Shown one piece after another: positions 35,901 through 46,643 of a stretch of 64,000 nt of DNA. The position numbers and the translations under genes were made by a program. The notes beneath the pieces are model-generated. The model worked only from the letters and a program-made list of their open reading frames with translations. It did not search any database and was not told where the DNA came from. Every line of letters starts with the position of its first letter. The stretch's first letter is position 1. This DNA is from Allium sativum (lineage: Eukaryota > Streptophyta > Magnoliopsida > Asparagales > Amaryllidaceae). Where the stretch lies: assembly GCA_030737875.1 (NCBI GenBank), contig CM060915.1:627814786-627878785 (forward strand). Reading direction: 5' to 3'.

Positions 35901-36509
35901 CAATTCAATTTGGTTTTCTATTCGAATCAATTCAAATTGGTTTTCTATTCGAATCAATTCAAATTGGTTTTCTATTCGATTCAATTCAAATTGGTTTTCT
36001 ATTCGATTCAATTCAAATTTGTTTTCTATTCGATTCAATTCAATTTGGTTTTCTATTCGATTCAATTCAATTTGGTTTTCTATTCGATTCAATTCAATTT
36101 GGTTTTCTATTCGATTCAATTCAAATTGGTTTTCTATTCGATTCAATTCAAATTGGTTTTCTATTCGAATCAATTCAAATTGGTTTTCTATTCGATTCAA
36201 TTCAATTTGGTTTTCTATTCGATTCAATTCAATTTGGTTTCACTAAAATCCGGATTGTTTTGCACCCGGTACATTCAATTGAAGTTTGAAATCGAATTAT
36301 CGAACTACCGCGCCATTTTCAATTCTATTTATAATTATATATAAATATTTATATTCTAACGATGACGTGTATATTATAGCCGTTCGAATTATATTCAAAA
36401 AAAAAATTCTCGTTGATATTTATTTAAAATATCTATTTTAAATATTCAAAATTCACTAAAATTGCCAAAATAAAAATTTTAAACTGGTTCGGATTTTTGG
36501 GTTATTACA
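32920..36509 (-). mobile_element. 3' LTR of element E
   Basis: On the plus strand it runs from TGTGACGGCCGGGAATTTCG to GGGTTATTACA. It includes the 27-bp array and, just before it (35630-35665), a ta-rich run. Frames through it encode only repeat-derived peptides. Confidence 0.92.
35890..36240. repeat. 27-bp tandem array in E's 3' LTR (13 units)
   Basis: Thirteen 27-bp units contain 'ttttctattcgattcaatt'. The unit length is divisible by three and stop-free on both strands, so plus-strand frames give FSIRFNSIW/FSIRFNSNW repeats and the minus strand gives RIENQFELN repeats. Variant units occur in nearly the same order as in the other LTR. Confidence 0.92.
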
Positions 36510-37547
36510 ATCTCCCCCACTTAAAACTTTTCGTCCCCGAAAAGGAACAAAGTCGAAAGTGGTTTGATTAATCAACTCTACGTTCGATCTGGCTTCCATT
36601 CTCCAACTTTTCAGTTTCTGAGATTTTTCATATTTTCAAAAATTTGGCTAACACCCTAAATTTTCGAAAAATTTCGCCATAACCTCCCCTGCACCGGGAG
36701 CCACGGGAAAATCCCGAAATTGCCATATAGGCCTTCTGATCTCAAAAAGAAAAAGAAAAAGCCAAGCGGCTAGCCAATAGGCTCATAAAATCATCATCAC
36801 CCAAACAAAACAGTAAATTATGTAGTAAACATGTACCTATTTGTCGGGCAAACAAAATTTATTCTTCGGCTCTAGCCTCCTTGCTATGACCTGTTCAATG
36901 TAAGTATATGTATATGCGAGAAAATGCGACCAATTTTCAATACAGTTCAATATTTGATGCAATTAGGCATAATGGTTCAAAATTATCAAACAAATAAACA
37001 AACAACACAAACATCAATCAATTAGTGAATTTAACGTTTCAAATTCATAAATTTGATATATATACAAAAATCATGTTTTTGATGCCAATCACAACAATGT
37101 GTTCTAACTATATTAGTTTTGGTTCTCACACAGTCTAATGGAAATATATAGATATCACACCTTCGAAACACGAACATAAATGCTGATGATGTTTCGAACC
37201 ACCATCAGAACATCTCCGGGCTACTAGAGTGCGGTTCTATATCTATCCGGTATATTAAAACTTCAAATATACGTTCATGACGCGTATATGCAAAATCTTT
37301 ATATATCGGATTGTCCAAATTCAAAATAAATAAATAATCAAATACGTAGGATTGATTTAAATTTTCAAAACAAAAATTGTTTTCATTTGGAAAATATACT
37401 CTTCACACCCGTTCTAGGATACTACTGATCCTATCTCTAACGAGTCATTCTAATTGGATATTACTAATCCAATATCTGATGAATTCTTTCGTATGGTTCT
37501 AATGTGTCTTGTTCCCGAGCTCTGTAAACCAAAGCTCTGATACCAAA
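36510..37547 (-). other. Non-coding internal region of E, with polypurine tract and hairpin
   Basis: The polypurine tract (minus-strand AAGTGGGGGAGAT) abuts the LTR at 36509. The inverted repeat cttttcg-GGGA-cgaaaag lies at 36527-36544. The rest (36545-37530) has no gag or pol similarity that I can see. Confidence 0.8.
37534..37545 (-). promoter_or_regulatory. Primer-binding site of element E (tRNA-iMet)
   Basis: Minus-strand TGGTATCAGAGC lies two bases inside the 5' LTR and is a perfect match to the initiator tRNA-Met site also used by D and G. Confidence 0.92.
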
Positions 37548-40500
37548 TGTGACGGCCGGGAATTTCGCTCGATCTGAATCAGTCGTTAAACCGATCCAGA
37601 CCATTCGAAACCCCTGATCGTGTGAGAACAGGACAAATCAGAACGCAGACGGAAGAACATTTCATTGTTATTACAACAATTCCATCAGATACAAGAATAT
37701 ACAGAGTATGAATGAATAAATTACATTCGATAAACATATCAGAGATTACATTAAATACATAGCAGCGGAAAATAATACAAAGCACAACTGAAGGTGATAT
37801 ACGGATACAGAGCTTTCCGGATATCATTCCAGCTGTAAACCAGGATCCTGTGAATATAAATCTGCAAAACCAAAACTACTAGCTGCCCGTGTGGAAAATA
37901 GGGGCACCCAGAGTTTAGGTTAAAACAATAAACTCCAAGTCAGTCATGTGACTGGTGTGAGAACTAAAAAAGTTATTAAAACTTTACTTTAAAAGAGAGT
38001 AATTCAAGGGACCACGCCGTATAACACGGAACGGGTTTACTCCCAAGAATACTAGTGCATAGAATAAACAACGCAATGCTTTTTCGAAAAATGAAGCTAT
38101 TATAAGACCCAGGTCCCATCACACAATGCAACGCAAGCCGGAGGATAGGGTTTTCCCTTATAATAGCCAAACATGCTTGATACGTTTTAAAACAAATCAT
38201 TTGATACTATAATAAGTGTATAGTGTCAAAATAGTTTCAATCATAAATATAAATCATAGACGGCATGGGTACCATATATCATGTCACCATACTAGTTCTA
38301 CAATTAAAACCGCAATACACGTATTGGAAATTGGATTTCCGTCATGAGTCGAGGCTAGGGGCAAGATCCTCTCCGCGTTCGAGACACTCTAGCAAATGCC
38401 TCCGGGTTACGCACTCTGGGCAACCCCGGATGCGGCTGGGCCGGTCCTCACTAACGTTAGAGGATTGGTTATTCCTGAACACACGTTTCCCGGTCCTTAC
38501 AGTCCTATAATCGAGGCGCCTCATTCCAACAACCACAAAGGTGAAAAGTATATAAATGTCAGGGCTGGTAAGTCACTGACACCACCAAAGCTAGAAAGAA
38601 ACGTCGTGCTCTCCCAGCGGTCCGTATCCCGTTTTTATCTCATACCGAGGTGTGAGGCTCGCGAATCCACGCTATACACAAAGCTATTCCACAAAGGCCG
38701 TGCTTTGATCATCAACCACAAGACTTTGCTTTTCAACAGAAGCCTTGATCATTGCAACTCAGTATGCCACACAGGCAATTCATGCCATGCGATTGATATC
38801 TATCGATATATAACCTCTAAGCTCGTACGTCTCAGAGAAGGGCGTTAAGCAAGAGAATAAATTCCCCGCCGCCAAATAGATATATATTTAACAGAAATCA
38901 ATCAACACAGAATAAAATCCAATGTCAGACATACAATCCATTTACAAGTCCGTTCTGGGTCTGAACGAAACCGGAGGCACTTTCCTCGCATATCCATCCA
39001 TCTCCAAGTACGTCTGGACGACCACCAACTATTTCCATCCTCTTGGGTGTACTGCCCAATCAGGATCATCAGTAATCACCCAAACGATGTGAAGACTTCC
39101 GGTCTTCAACCACCGTCTTCATCTTCGACTTATCGTCGAATCGGTTATTCAGAATGGGTATAAACCCGGACTTTCCGAACAACCCGCGTATATTGAAAAC
39201 AAATGTTACACAAACACAACATATGCCTCATTCCAATTCTGAATATTCTGTTATTTAAATATCCACATCTTTTGGGAAAAAGTTCCCATTAATTTTATCC
39301 AAGATAAATTCTTTAAAATTTATCCTTTAATCTTCCTTTGGATGTCGTTTCAAACCAAATTATGGTTTTTCTAACTAGTCGAGATAAGTGAACCACACCG
39401 AAGTAATTATTTATTTTATTTCCCAATCCCAACCTATGCATCCCATGAAGCAAAACTGGTAATACTCCTTATCTAATACTATGGTGTTATCGGTAAGATT
39501 AATTACCATTACACGTTCAAATCTAATTAAAGATTTAACTATCGCTTTGGAGCAAAACTGGCGATACTCCATTCTCGCTCATTTCTAATTTTGATAATTT
39601 AGATTATAGATTTACATTTCAATCTAATTGCAGATTCGTTAGAACTCCTTTTACTGGGTTAAAGAACTAGGTGTTATTTAAAACACAGTTCACGACAAAC
39701 CCAAATCACATTCTATTTGTTATCGGGTTAAAGAACTAGTGTTATTTAAAACACCGTTCACGATAAACCCATTTCAAATCCAATCAAATATATTAGAAAT
39801 TCCGATTATTTAAAACCCCTTTTTAAATCTAATTTATTTGTTTAAAAATATTTGGGTTTTAAATTTAGTTCAAAACTAGTTCATTTCGATAAAAAAAACT
39901 ATTTTTATCTTTTCAAATATGGAGTTTTTCACCCCAATTTTTCTCAAATCACTTCTTATGATTTTACACAAATTATTGATATTTTTAATAATTTTATCAA
40001 GGCCCGTACAGTCGATTTCCAACAACGGCCATCGAACTGCACTTACAACGACCTTTTCCAAATTTGATTTAGACGTATCTCCAAATACAACCGTTAGATT
40101 TTGAATTTCTAATATTCACTAGAAAGCTCTTTTCGATACGAACCCAACGGTTCCGATTTTAGGAGAATCCGACGGTCGGATCTCCCGTAATGTCCGTTTG
40201 AAATAAATGGTCGAAATTCACGAACTGCCGCGGCGCTGCGCGTTCTATTCAGGCCATTATATTATATATATAATATATATAATATATATTTCGTCGATTT
40301 CTATTTAAAACGAATTATATAAATAGTTTTAAATTCGTTTCAAAAGCAATTTCAATTTCCATTTCAATTCAAATCAAAATTGAATTCTTCTTTATAAATT
40401 CGTTTTTTAAAATTCATTTCTATTCAATTCAAATTTCAATTCAATTTGAATTCATTTCAATTCGCTTTAAATTCAATTCGAATTCGTTTTCAATTCAATT

Positions 40501-41137
40501 CAATTCCAAAGTCGTTTTCTATTCGATTCAATTCAAATTGGTTTTCTATTCGAATCAATTCAAATTGGTTTTCTATTAGAATCAATTCATATTGGTTTTC
40601 TATTCGATTCAATTCAAATTGGTTTTCTATTCGATTCAATTCAATTTGGTTTTCTATTCGATTCAATTCAATTTGGTTTTCTATTCGATTCAATTCAATT
40701 TGGTTTTCTATTCGATTCAATTCAATTTGGTTTTCTATTCGATTCAATTCAAATTGGTTTTCTATTCGATTCAATTCAAATTGGTTTTCTATTCGAATCA
40801 ATTCAAATTGGTTTTCTATTCGATTCAATTCAATTTGGTTTTCTATTCGATTCAATTCAATTTGGTTTCACTAAAATCCGGATTGTTTTGCACCCGGTAC
40901 ATTCAATTGAAGTTTGAAATCGAATTATCGAACTACCGCGCCATTTTCAATTCTATTTATAATTATATATAAATATTTATATTCTAACGACGACGTGTAT
41001 ATTATAGACGTTCGAATTATATTCAAAAAAAAAATTCTCGTCGATATTTATTTAAAATATCTATTTTAAATATTCAAAATTCACTAAAATTGCCAAAATA
41101 AAAATTTTAAACTGGTTCGGATTTCCAGGTTATTACA
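37548..41137 (-). mobile_element. 5' LTR of element E
   Basis: This 3590-bp LTR matches 32920-36509 in length. Visible differences are single bases, for example in the array units and around 40230 ('cgcggcgctgcg' against 'cgcagcgcggcg'). Confidence 0.92.
40517..40868. repeat. 27-bp tandem array in E's 5' LTR (13 units)
   Basis: Thirteen units, as in the 3' LTR. By translated units, positions 1, 3 and 5 differ between the two arrays, so divergence consists of point changes and not unit gain or loss. Confidence 0.9.
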
Positions 41138-41142
41138 TTATG

Positions 41143-41565
41143 TCTGACTCTATTTTCTTTTCGTCTTCTTTTCTTTCGTTCCCCCCAGGTCCACAGGGAG
41201 GAAAGAACTCAGCTCAGTCAGACTCTTTACAAGCTCCAAGACCGTAGATGTATGATTTGGATCTCTTTTTCTCGGATTATGGATTTGGATATCACTATGG
41301 GGATTTTTGTCACTTTATTTATGTTTTATGCTTCTTTAATAATCAAGACAGTAAAGCGGTTGTAATGTTGGAAGTATTCTGAGACAATTATGGAAATGTT
41401 TTGTTTGAACACGTATTGATGAAATAAAAGTCTGTTTGGTTTCCGCTGTTTAAAATATGTGTATTTATATCTGTCTTGAGTTTATCTGTGGCTTTTACTT
41501 ATAAACCTCCACCAAAGTTAAGGCATTCCCTTTGTGAGTGACCTTAACGAAGGTGGGGTGTTTCA
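41143..41565 (+). mobile_element. 5' LTR of D, right segment
   Basis: Continuation of D's 5' LTR after E, from 'tctgactctattttc' to GGGGTGTTTCA. It matches 49217-49646. Confidence 0.9.
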
Positions 41566-41567
41566 CT

Positions 41568-41579
41568 TGGTATCAGAGC
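41568..41579 (+). promoter_or_regulatory. Primer-binding site of element D (tRNA-iMet)
   Basis: TGGTATCAGAGC lies two bases after the 5' LTR, a perfect match to the iMet-type site. Confidence 0.93.
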
Positions 41580-41751
41580 CTAGGTTTACCAGATAAGATA
41601 AAAAAAATTGAAATTGTTTTCAAAAGAAAGTTTAAAGAAGCATTTTTCAAGAAAAAGTGTTATATTTATAAAAAGACAAAATCCCCCAAAGCCATGTGCC
41701 CTATCTATCTCTCTCTATCCTTCGTTTTGAATTTTTCCTTTCTGTTTCGGC

Positions 41752-43449
41752 ATGTCTGGAGACCTTAACCTCCTGGAAGGAATACCGATACCCGGCTGGT
41801 TTAGGAGGTACTTAGAAGCAAGGGCCAATGGCGCGGGCCCAGCAGACATCCCTCCTCCAGTGGCTGCGGTTCCTCCTCCTCCTCTACCTCCTCATGGAAA
41901 TGCCTTCTCAAAAACATGTAGAGACATTAAGGCTATGGGTGGAAAAGACTTTTATGGGACAGAATCCTTTGTAGGAGCAAGAAACTGGCTAAAGGAGACT
42001 GAGGATCTGTTTTTCATCTTCGGAGTTGATGACAGGCAAAAGATACAGCTAGCAGTATGGTTACTTAAAGATGAAGCTTCCTATTGGTGGGAAATTACCA
42101 ATGCTCAGAGGGCGGTGGAAACATGGGAAGACTTCAGGACAAGGTTTGAGACGAAATTCCTCTCCCAAGCTGAAAGAAGCCTGCAAATAGAGAAGTTTCT
42201 AACTCTGAAACATGGAAGTATGACAATCAGGGAGTATGTTAATCAGTTTAATCAGCTGGCCAGATTTGGGCTGGACTTAGTAAACACCCAACACAAGAAG
42301 GCGCTTCGCTTCGTCAAAGGTTTGAATGAGCCTCTACACAGCCTTGCTATGACCCATGTATCCACGGGAGCGACTTATGAAAGCTTGGTGGACATGGCGT
42401 TGCTATACGAGGAAGACCACGACAAGAAAGAAACTAAGGTGGAAGAGAAGAAAGAGAGTCTACAAGCAAAGAAAACAGACTTCAAGAAAGGAGGGAAGAA
42501 CAATAGCCCCCGTGAGAAGAGAAGGTGCAATTTCTGTGGCATTGTGGGACATATATCAAAAGACTACCGAAAAAGGAAGGCGAAGATGGGTGGTTGCTTC
42601 CATTGTGGAGAAACTGGGCACCAAGCTAAGGACTGCCCAAAGAAGAAAGGCCAGGGACAGAAAGCCGGATCCACTTCAGAGGGTCAGGTTCATGCGCTAG
42701 TGGCACCTCAGCAGGAACGAGGTAGTAATATTTCTGTAGAAAGTGTAGTTTATCTTTATGATCATCCAGTTCGCACACTTTTTGACTCTGGCGCATCACA
42801 CTCTTTTGTTTCATCTGCCTTAGTAGAATCTCTGCATCTAGACACTAGTATGGTAGAAGATCCCTTAGTAGTTTCAAATCCAATTGGGGGCTCCGCTTAC
42901 TTGTCAATGGTTTGTTTGGGTTTGAAAATCTCTATTCTCAGCGTTGATTTTAGTTGTAATGCCTTTGTCTTGGGCTTCTCGGGATATGGTTTGATCTTAG
43001 GCATGGATTGGTTATCCAGTAATAGTGCCATTCTTGATTGTGAGAAAAGAGTAGTTAGAATCTTGACTCGGGTTGGTAACACTCTAGAAATTTCTTGTAA
43101 TCCCTTGAATGCTGTTATGCTTAGTTATCTAGAGTCACTTGATGCTTCTGATGAGAATTTGCAATCAGTTAGAGTAGTCTGGGAATATCCGGATCTCTTT
43201 GAGGAGGTGAAAGGCTTACCTCCGAGGCGGGAAATAGACTTCCGCATATATCTTGTGGATAATGCAAAGCCTGTAGCTTTACCTGTCAGACACATGGCTC
43301 CAAAGGAGAGAAAGGAGCTCAGTAAGCAGGTTAAAGAACTTCTCGAAAAGGGATTCATTAGACGGAGCATTTCGGAATGGGGTGCTTCAGTGGTGTTCGC
43401 AACCAAAGCGGACGGTTCGCTTCGCCTTTGCGTCGACTATAGGGAGTAA
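41752..43449 (+). pseudogene. Element D gag-protease-RT start
   Basis: The 565-codon frame starts at ATG 41752 (MSGDLNLLEGIPIPGWF, like G's start). Gag runs to about residue 245. Two nucleocapsid knuckles follow: CNFCGIVGHISKDY, where the last Cys is Tyr, and CFHCGETGHQAKDC, intact. The protease motif [10 protein letters not shown] is near residue 345 and the RT start ([20 protein letters not shown]) near 540. The frame ends at TAA 43447-43449, where G has a sense codon in DYRELNK. Pol therefore cannot be made through this point. Confidence 0.93.
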
Positions 43450-43455
43450 AACAAA

Positions 43456-44754
43456 TTGATCAAGAAAAATAGGCACCCTCTTCCTCGAATCGACGATTTG
43501 TTTGATCAGCTTGTAGGTGCGACGGTCTTCTCCCAACTTGATCTGGCAACTGGGTTCCATCAGCTAAGTGTAGCTGAAGATAGCATTGATAAAACGACAT
43601 TAAGAACCCCAGACGTTTTCTTCGAGTGGCTTGTCATGCCTTTCGGCTTGACAAACGCACCCACTTATTTCGTAGACTTAATGAGCAGGGTGTTCAGAGA
43701 ATTCCTCAACAAATTTGTGGCTGTCTTCGTAGATGATATCTTAATCTTCTCAAAGAATGAGGAAGAGCATGCTCAGCATCTGAAAGAAATCATGGAAACT
43801 CTCCGTACACATCAGCTAAAAGCCAAATTCTCCAAGTGCCACTTTTGGAGAGAGGAGGTAAGATTTCTGGGGCATATAGTGTCCAAAGAGGGGTTGGCTG
43901 TGGACCCCGCGAAAGTGGTGGCAGTGCAAGATTTGAAGACACCAAGAAATGAAACCGAAGTTCGAAGCTTTCTTGGGCTAGCCAGTTTTTACCGAAAGTT
44001 TATTAGGGATTTCGCGAAAATCTCGGCCCCACTCACAAGGCGCTGTTACTGCGAGTTTTCTTTCCAACGATTAAAAAGGGCTCTTCCAACAGCCCTAATT
44101 CTAATTCTGCCTGACGGAAGCAAAATGTTCACAGTATACATGGATGCATGTGGAACGGGACTAGTCGCTGTTCTAATGCAAGAATGAAGGGTAGTAGCTT
44201 ATGGCGGAAGACAATTGAAAGTTCATGAAAAGAACTACCCAACCCACGATCTTGAGTTAGCCGCCATCGTCTTTGCGCTTAAGTCTTGGCGCCATTATCT
44301 CCTAGGTGAGAAGTTCGAATTATACACTGACCATAAATCGTTGAAACATCTCTTCTCGTAGAAGGATCTTAACTTGAGGCAGAAAAGATGGATGGAGTTT
44401 CTTGCCTCGTATGACTTTGAAATTTCCTATACTCCCGGCAAAGGCAACGTAGTAGCAGATGCATTGAGCCAAAAGAAACTGACCTTAAGCCCTCTCTTTG
44501 TGGAAAGGCAAAGCTTAGAGTATATAGCCAGTTTTAACTTTAGGTCCTCCTCTGATTTTGTACCGGGGTTGTTAGCATCTCTCGAAGTACGCCATACTCT
44601 CTTAGACTCAATAGGGGCTGCACAACGTGAAGACCCTCAGCTTGTTGATGTGATTGATAAACTTATTAGGGGTGAGACTTCTAGTCACCTCAGTAGATAC
44701 GCCATCGATGATAAGTGTTGGCTGAGGCGAGATAGAAGATTATGCGTCCCATAA
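43456..44754 (+). pseudogene. Element D reverse transcriptase-RNase H remnant
   Basis: RT continues with [17 protein letters not shown] and the catalytic FVDD (near 43728), then LGLASFYRKF. Near 44040 the segment between APLTR and FQRLKRAL is about 33 bases shorter than in G and unlike it. RNase H begins VYMDACGTG (near 44140). Stops occur at 44185-44187 (TGA), 44359-44361 (TAG) and 44752-44754 (TAA), all where G keeps sense codons. The enzyme would copy RNA to DNA and remove the RNA strand. Confidence 0.9.
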
Positions 44755-46070
44755 GCAAGGGATTTGACAAAGAAGGTTCTCGAGGAAGCGCATCATTCCA
44801 AGATGGCTATACACCCCGGTGGTGATAAGATGTACAAAGATATAAAAAGAACTTTCTTTTGGAGTGGCATGAAGCAAGACGTGGCAAATTTTGTTTCTAA
44901 GTGCATGACCTGCCAACGGGTCAAGGCGGAACCGAAGAAACCTGGAGGACTACTTCACCCTTTAGAAGTCCCACAGTGGAAGTGGGATAGCATTTCAATG
45001 GACTTCATTGATGGACTACATAGGTAGAGAAGAGGCAATACTAGCATTTGGGAAATAGTGGATAGGCTTACTAAGAGTGCCCGCTTCATACCTATCAAGA
45101 GTAGAAGGACTGCCGCATCTCTAGCATCTCTTTATCTCAAGGAAATAGTTCGACTTCATGGGATACCCTCCAGCATTGTTAGTGACCGAGACCCTATCTC
45201 CACAAGCGAGTTTTGGCGGAGTCTACAAGAAGCTGTAGGAACACAGTTATGTTTGAGCACGACCTATCAACCCCAAACCGATGGCCAGACGGAAAGGGTG
45301 AATAGAGTTTTAGAGGATCTTTTGAGACTTTTCGTTCTTGACTTTGGAGGGACTTGGGAGGATCACCTTCCTTTAGTGGAATTTGCCTACAACAACAGCT
45401 ACCAAGCTACCATCGGCATGGCACCCTTCGAAGCCTTGTATGGAAGACCGTGCAAATCACCAACTTGTTGGTGGGAGTCTACATATAAGCCTATACTTGG
45501 GCCAGACATGATTAGAGAGACTTCAGAAAAAGTGGACTTGATACGGAGAAGGATGAAGACAGCCCAAGACAGACAAAAGTCCTACGCCGACAAAAGAAGG
45601 ACTGACCTTGAATTTGAGGTTGGGGACAGGGTTTTCCTTAAGGTTTCCCCTTTAAGGAACGTCATTCGCTTTGGATCCACGGGAAAGCTAGCACCAAGAT
45701 TTGTAGGACCGTTTCCTATCATCGAGAAGGTTGAAAGATGGCCTATAGATTAGAGCTACCCGAGAGACTGGCCGGAGTTCACAATGTCTTTCATGTTTCT
45801 CACCTCCGGAAGTGTTTGCATGAGTCTGCGGAAGTGGTGGAACCTAGCATTCTAGAAGAAGCCGAAGTGGAACGTGAAGCAACTATGAGGAGAGTTCCAA
45901 CCCGCATCTTAGGAACTAAAGTGAAAAAGATACGCAACCGCGAAGTCAAACTCGTTAAAGTTCAGTGGAGCGACGCCGAGGAAGACGCGACTTGGGAAAC
46001 TGAGGACAGAATACGCGCTGCCTACCCTCTTCTTTTTGAGGGTACATCTTCAATCTATCTTTTTCCTTAA
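44755..46070 (+). pseudogene. Element D integrase-chromodomain remnant
   Basis: The zinc-binding region ([17 protein letters not shown]...CMTCQRVKAE) is followed by the core: MDFIDGL (44998), SDRDPISTS (45180) and [17 protein letters not shown] (45277), giving the D,D,E residues. A TAG lies at 45025-45027 and a single-base loss near 45732 shifts the frame. The C-terminal part resumes at 45738 (FHVSHLRKC) and ends with a chromodomain (VKVQWSDAEEDATWETEDRI, near 45980). The stop is at 46068-46070. Confidence 0.9.
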
Positions 46071-46607
46071 GTTATGCTTTATCTATCTTTTTAGGTATAC
46101 CTCCTCGGTCCTTTTCCTAACTCCTTAGGTAGAAAACAAATGGATGCAAACATGTATTTGAAAACATGTTATGGATGATGGCTGCAAATGGTTGCTAGTG
46201 ATTGCTAGTGGTTGCTCGTGGATGCATATACACACACACCCTAAGTTATAGATCGGCTCAGTCACTTCATATTGCATATGCATATATGTACTCTCATTTG
46301 TATATGGTTGAAACTTGATATGCTGTCATATGGTCGTCGCATTTGTATGAATAGTTGTGAACTCATATAGAATTATGAGTAGGAAAAATTTGCATACATA
46401 ATGGATTCATGACACTTACATGATTCGCATTAAGGAGGTCAACTGAATCAGTAGACCACTGATTTCTGCATTAGATAAGGACATGTACACACACTATGCA
46501 TATGATCACAAAGCATTAGAAGTCTTTTAAGGACAGTGGATGCCTGTGTTTGTTGGTTGAGTAGATGGACTATTGGATGGTAGGATATACATTCTTCCTA
46601 ACTTGAA
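46071..46607 (+). other. Non-coding tail of D between pol and the 3' LTR
   Basis: It holds repeated 'tggttgctagtg' and 'catatgcatata' phrases. A reverse-orientation counterpart lies in G at 58260-58800. No gene is seen. Confidence 0.7.
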
Positions 46608-46643
46608 GATTTCGGGGACGAAATCCTTTTAAGGAGGGGAGAA
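46608..46643 (+). promoter_or_regulatory. Polypurine tract and hairpin of element D
   Basis: The polypurine tract aaggaggggagaa (46631-46643) abuts the 3' LTR. The inverted repeat gatttcg-GGGA-cgaaatc at 46608-46625 has a perfect 7-bp stem and ends 18 bases before the LTR. Confidence 0.8.

Larger units (their letters stand above)
32920..41137 (-). mobile_element. Element E: LARD-like non-coding LTR retrotransposon
   Basis: Two LTRs of exactly 3590 bp (32920-36509 and 37548-41137) bracket a 1038-bp internal region with no coding sequence. The target duplication ttatg is perfect (32915-32919, 41138-41142), and the uninterrupted site is visible in D's 3' LTR near 49215. The primer-binding site and polypurine tract place it on the minus strand. 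Large LTRs with a short non-coding interior fit a large retrotransposon derivative (LARD), which must borrow proteins. LTRs differ at few sites by eye, implying a recent insertion. Confidence 0.93.

Noticed and set aside
35818..36344. Repeat protein genes in E's LTRs on both strands
   Set aside because: These are translations of a 27-bp non-coding tandem unit, open on both strands only because the unit is divisible by three and lacks stops.
35890..40868. CRISPR-like arrays
   Set aside because: Units are contiguous with no unique spacers, and the DNA is eukaryotic.
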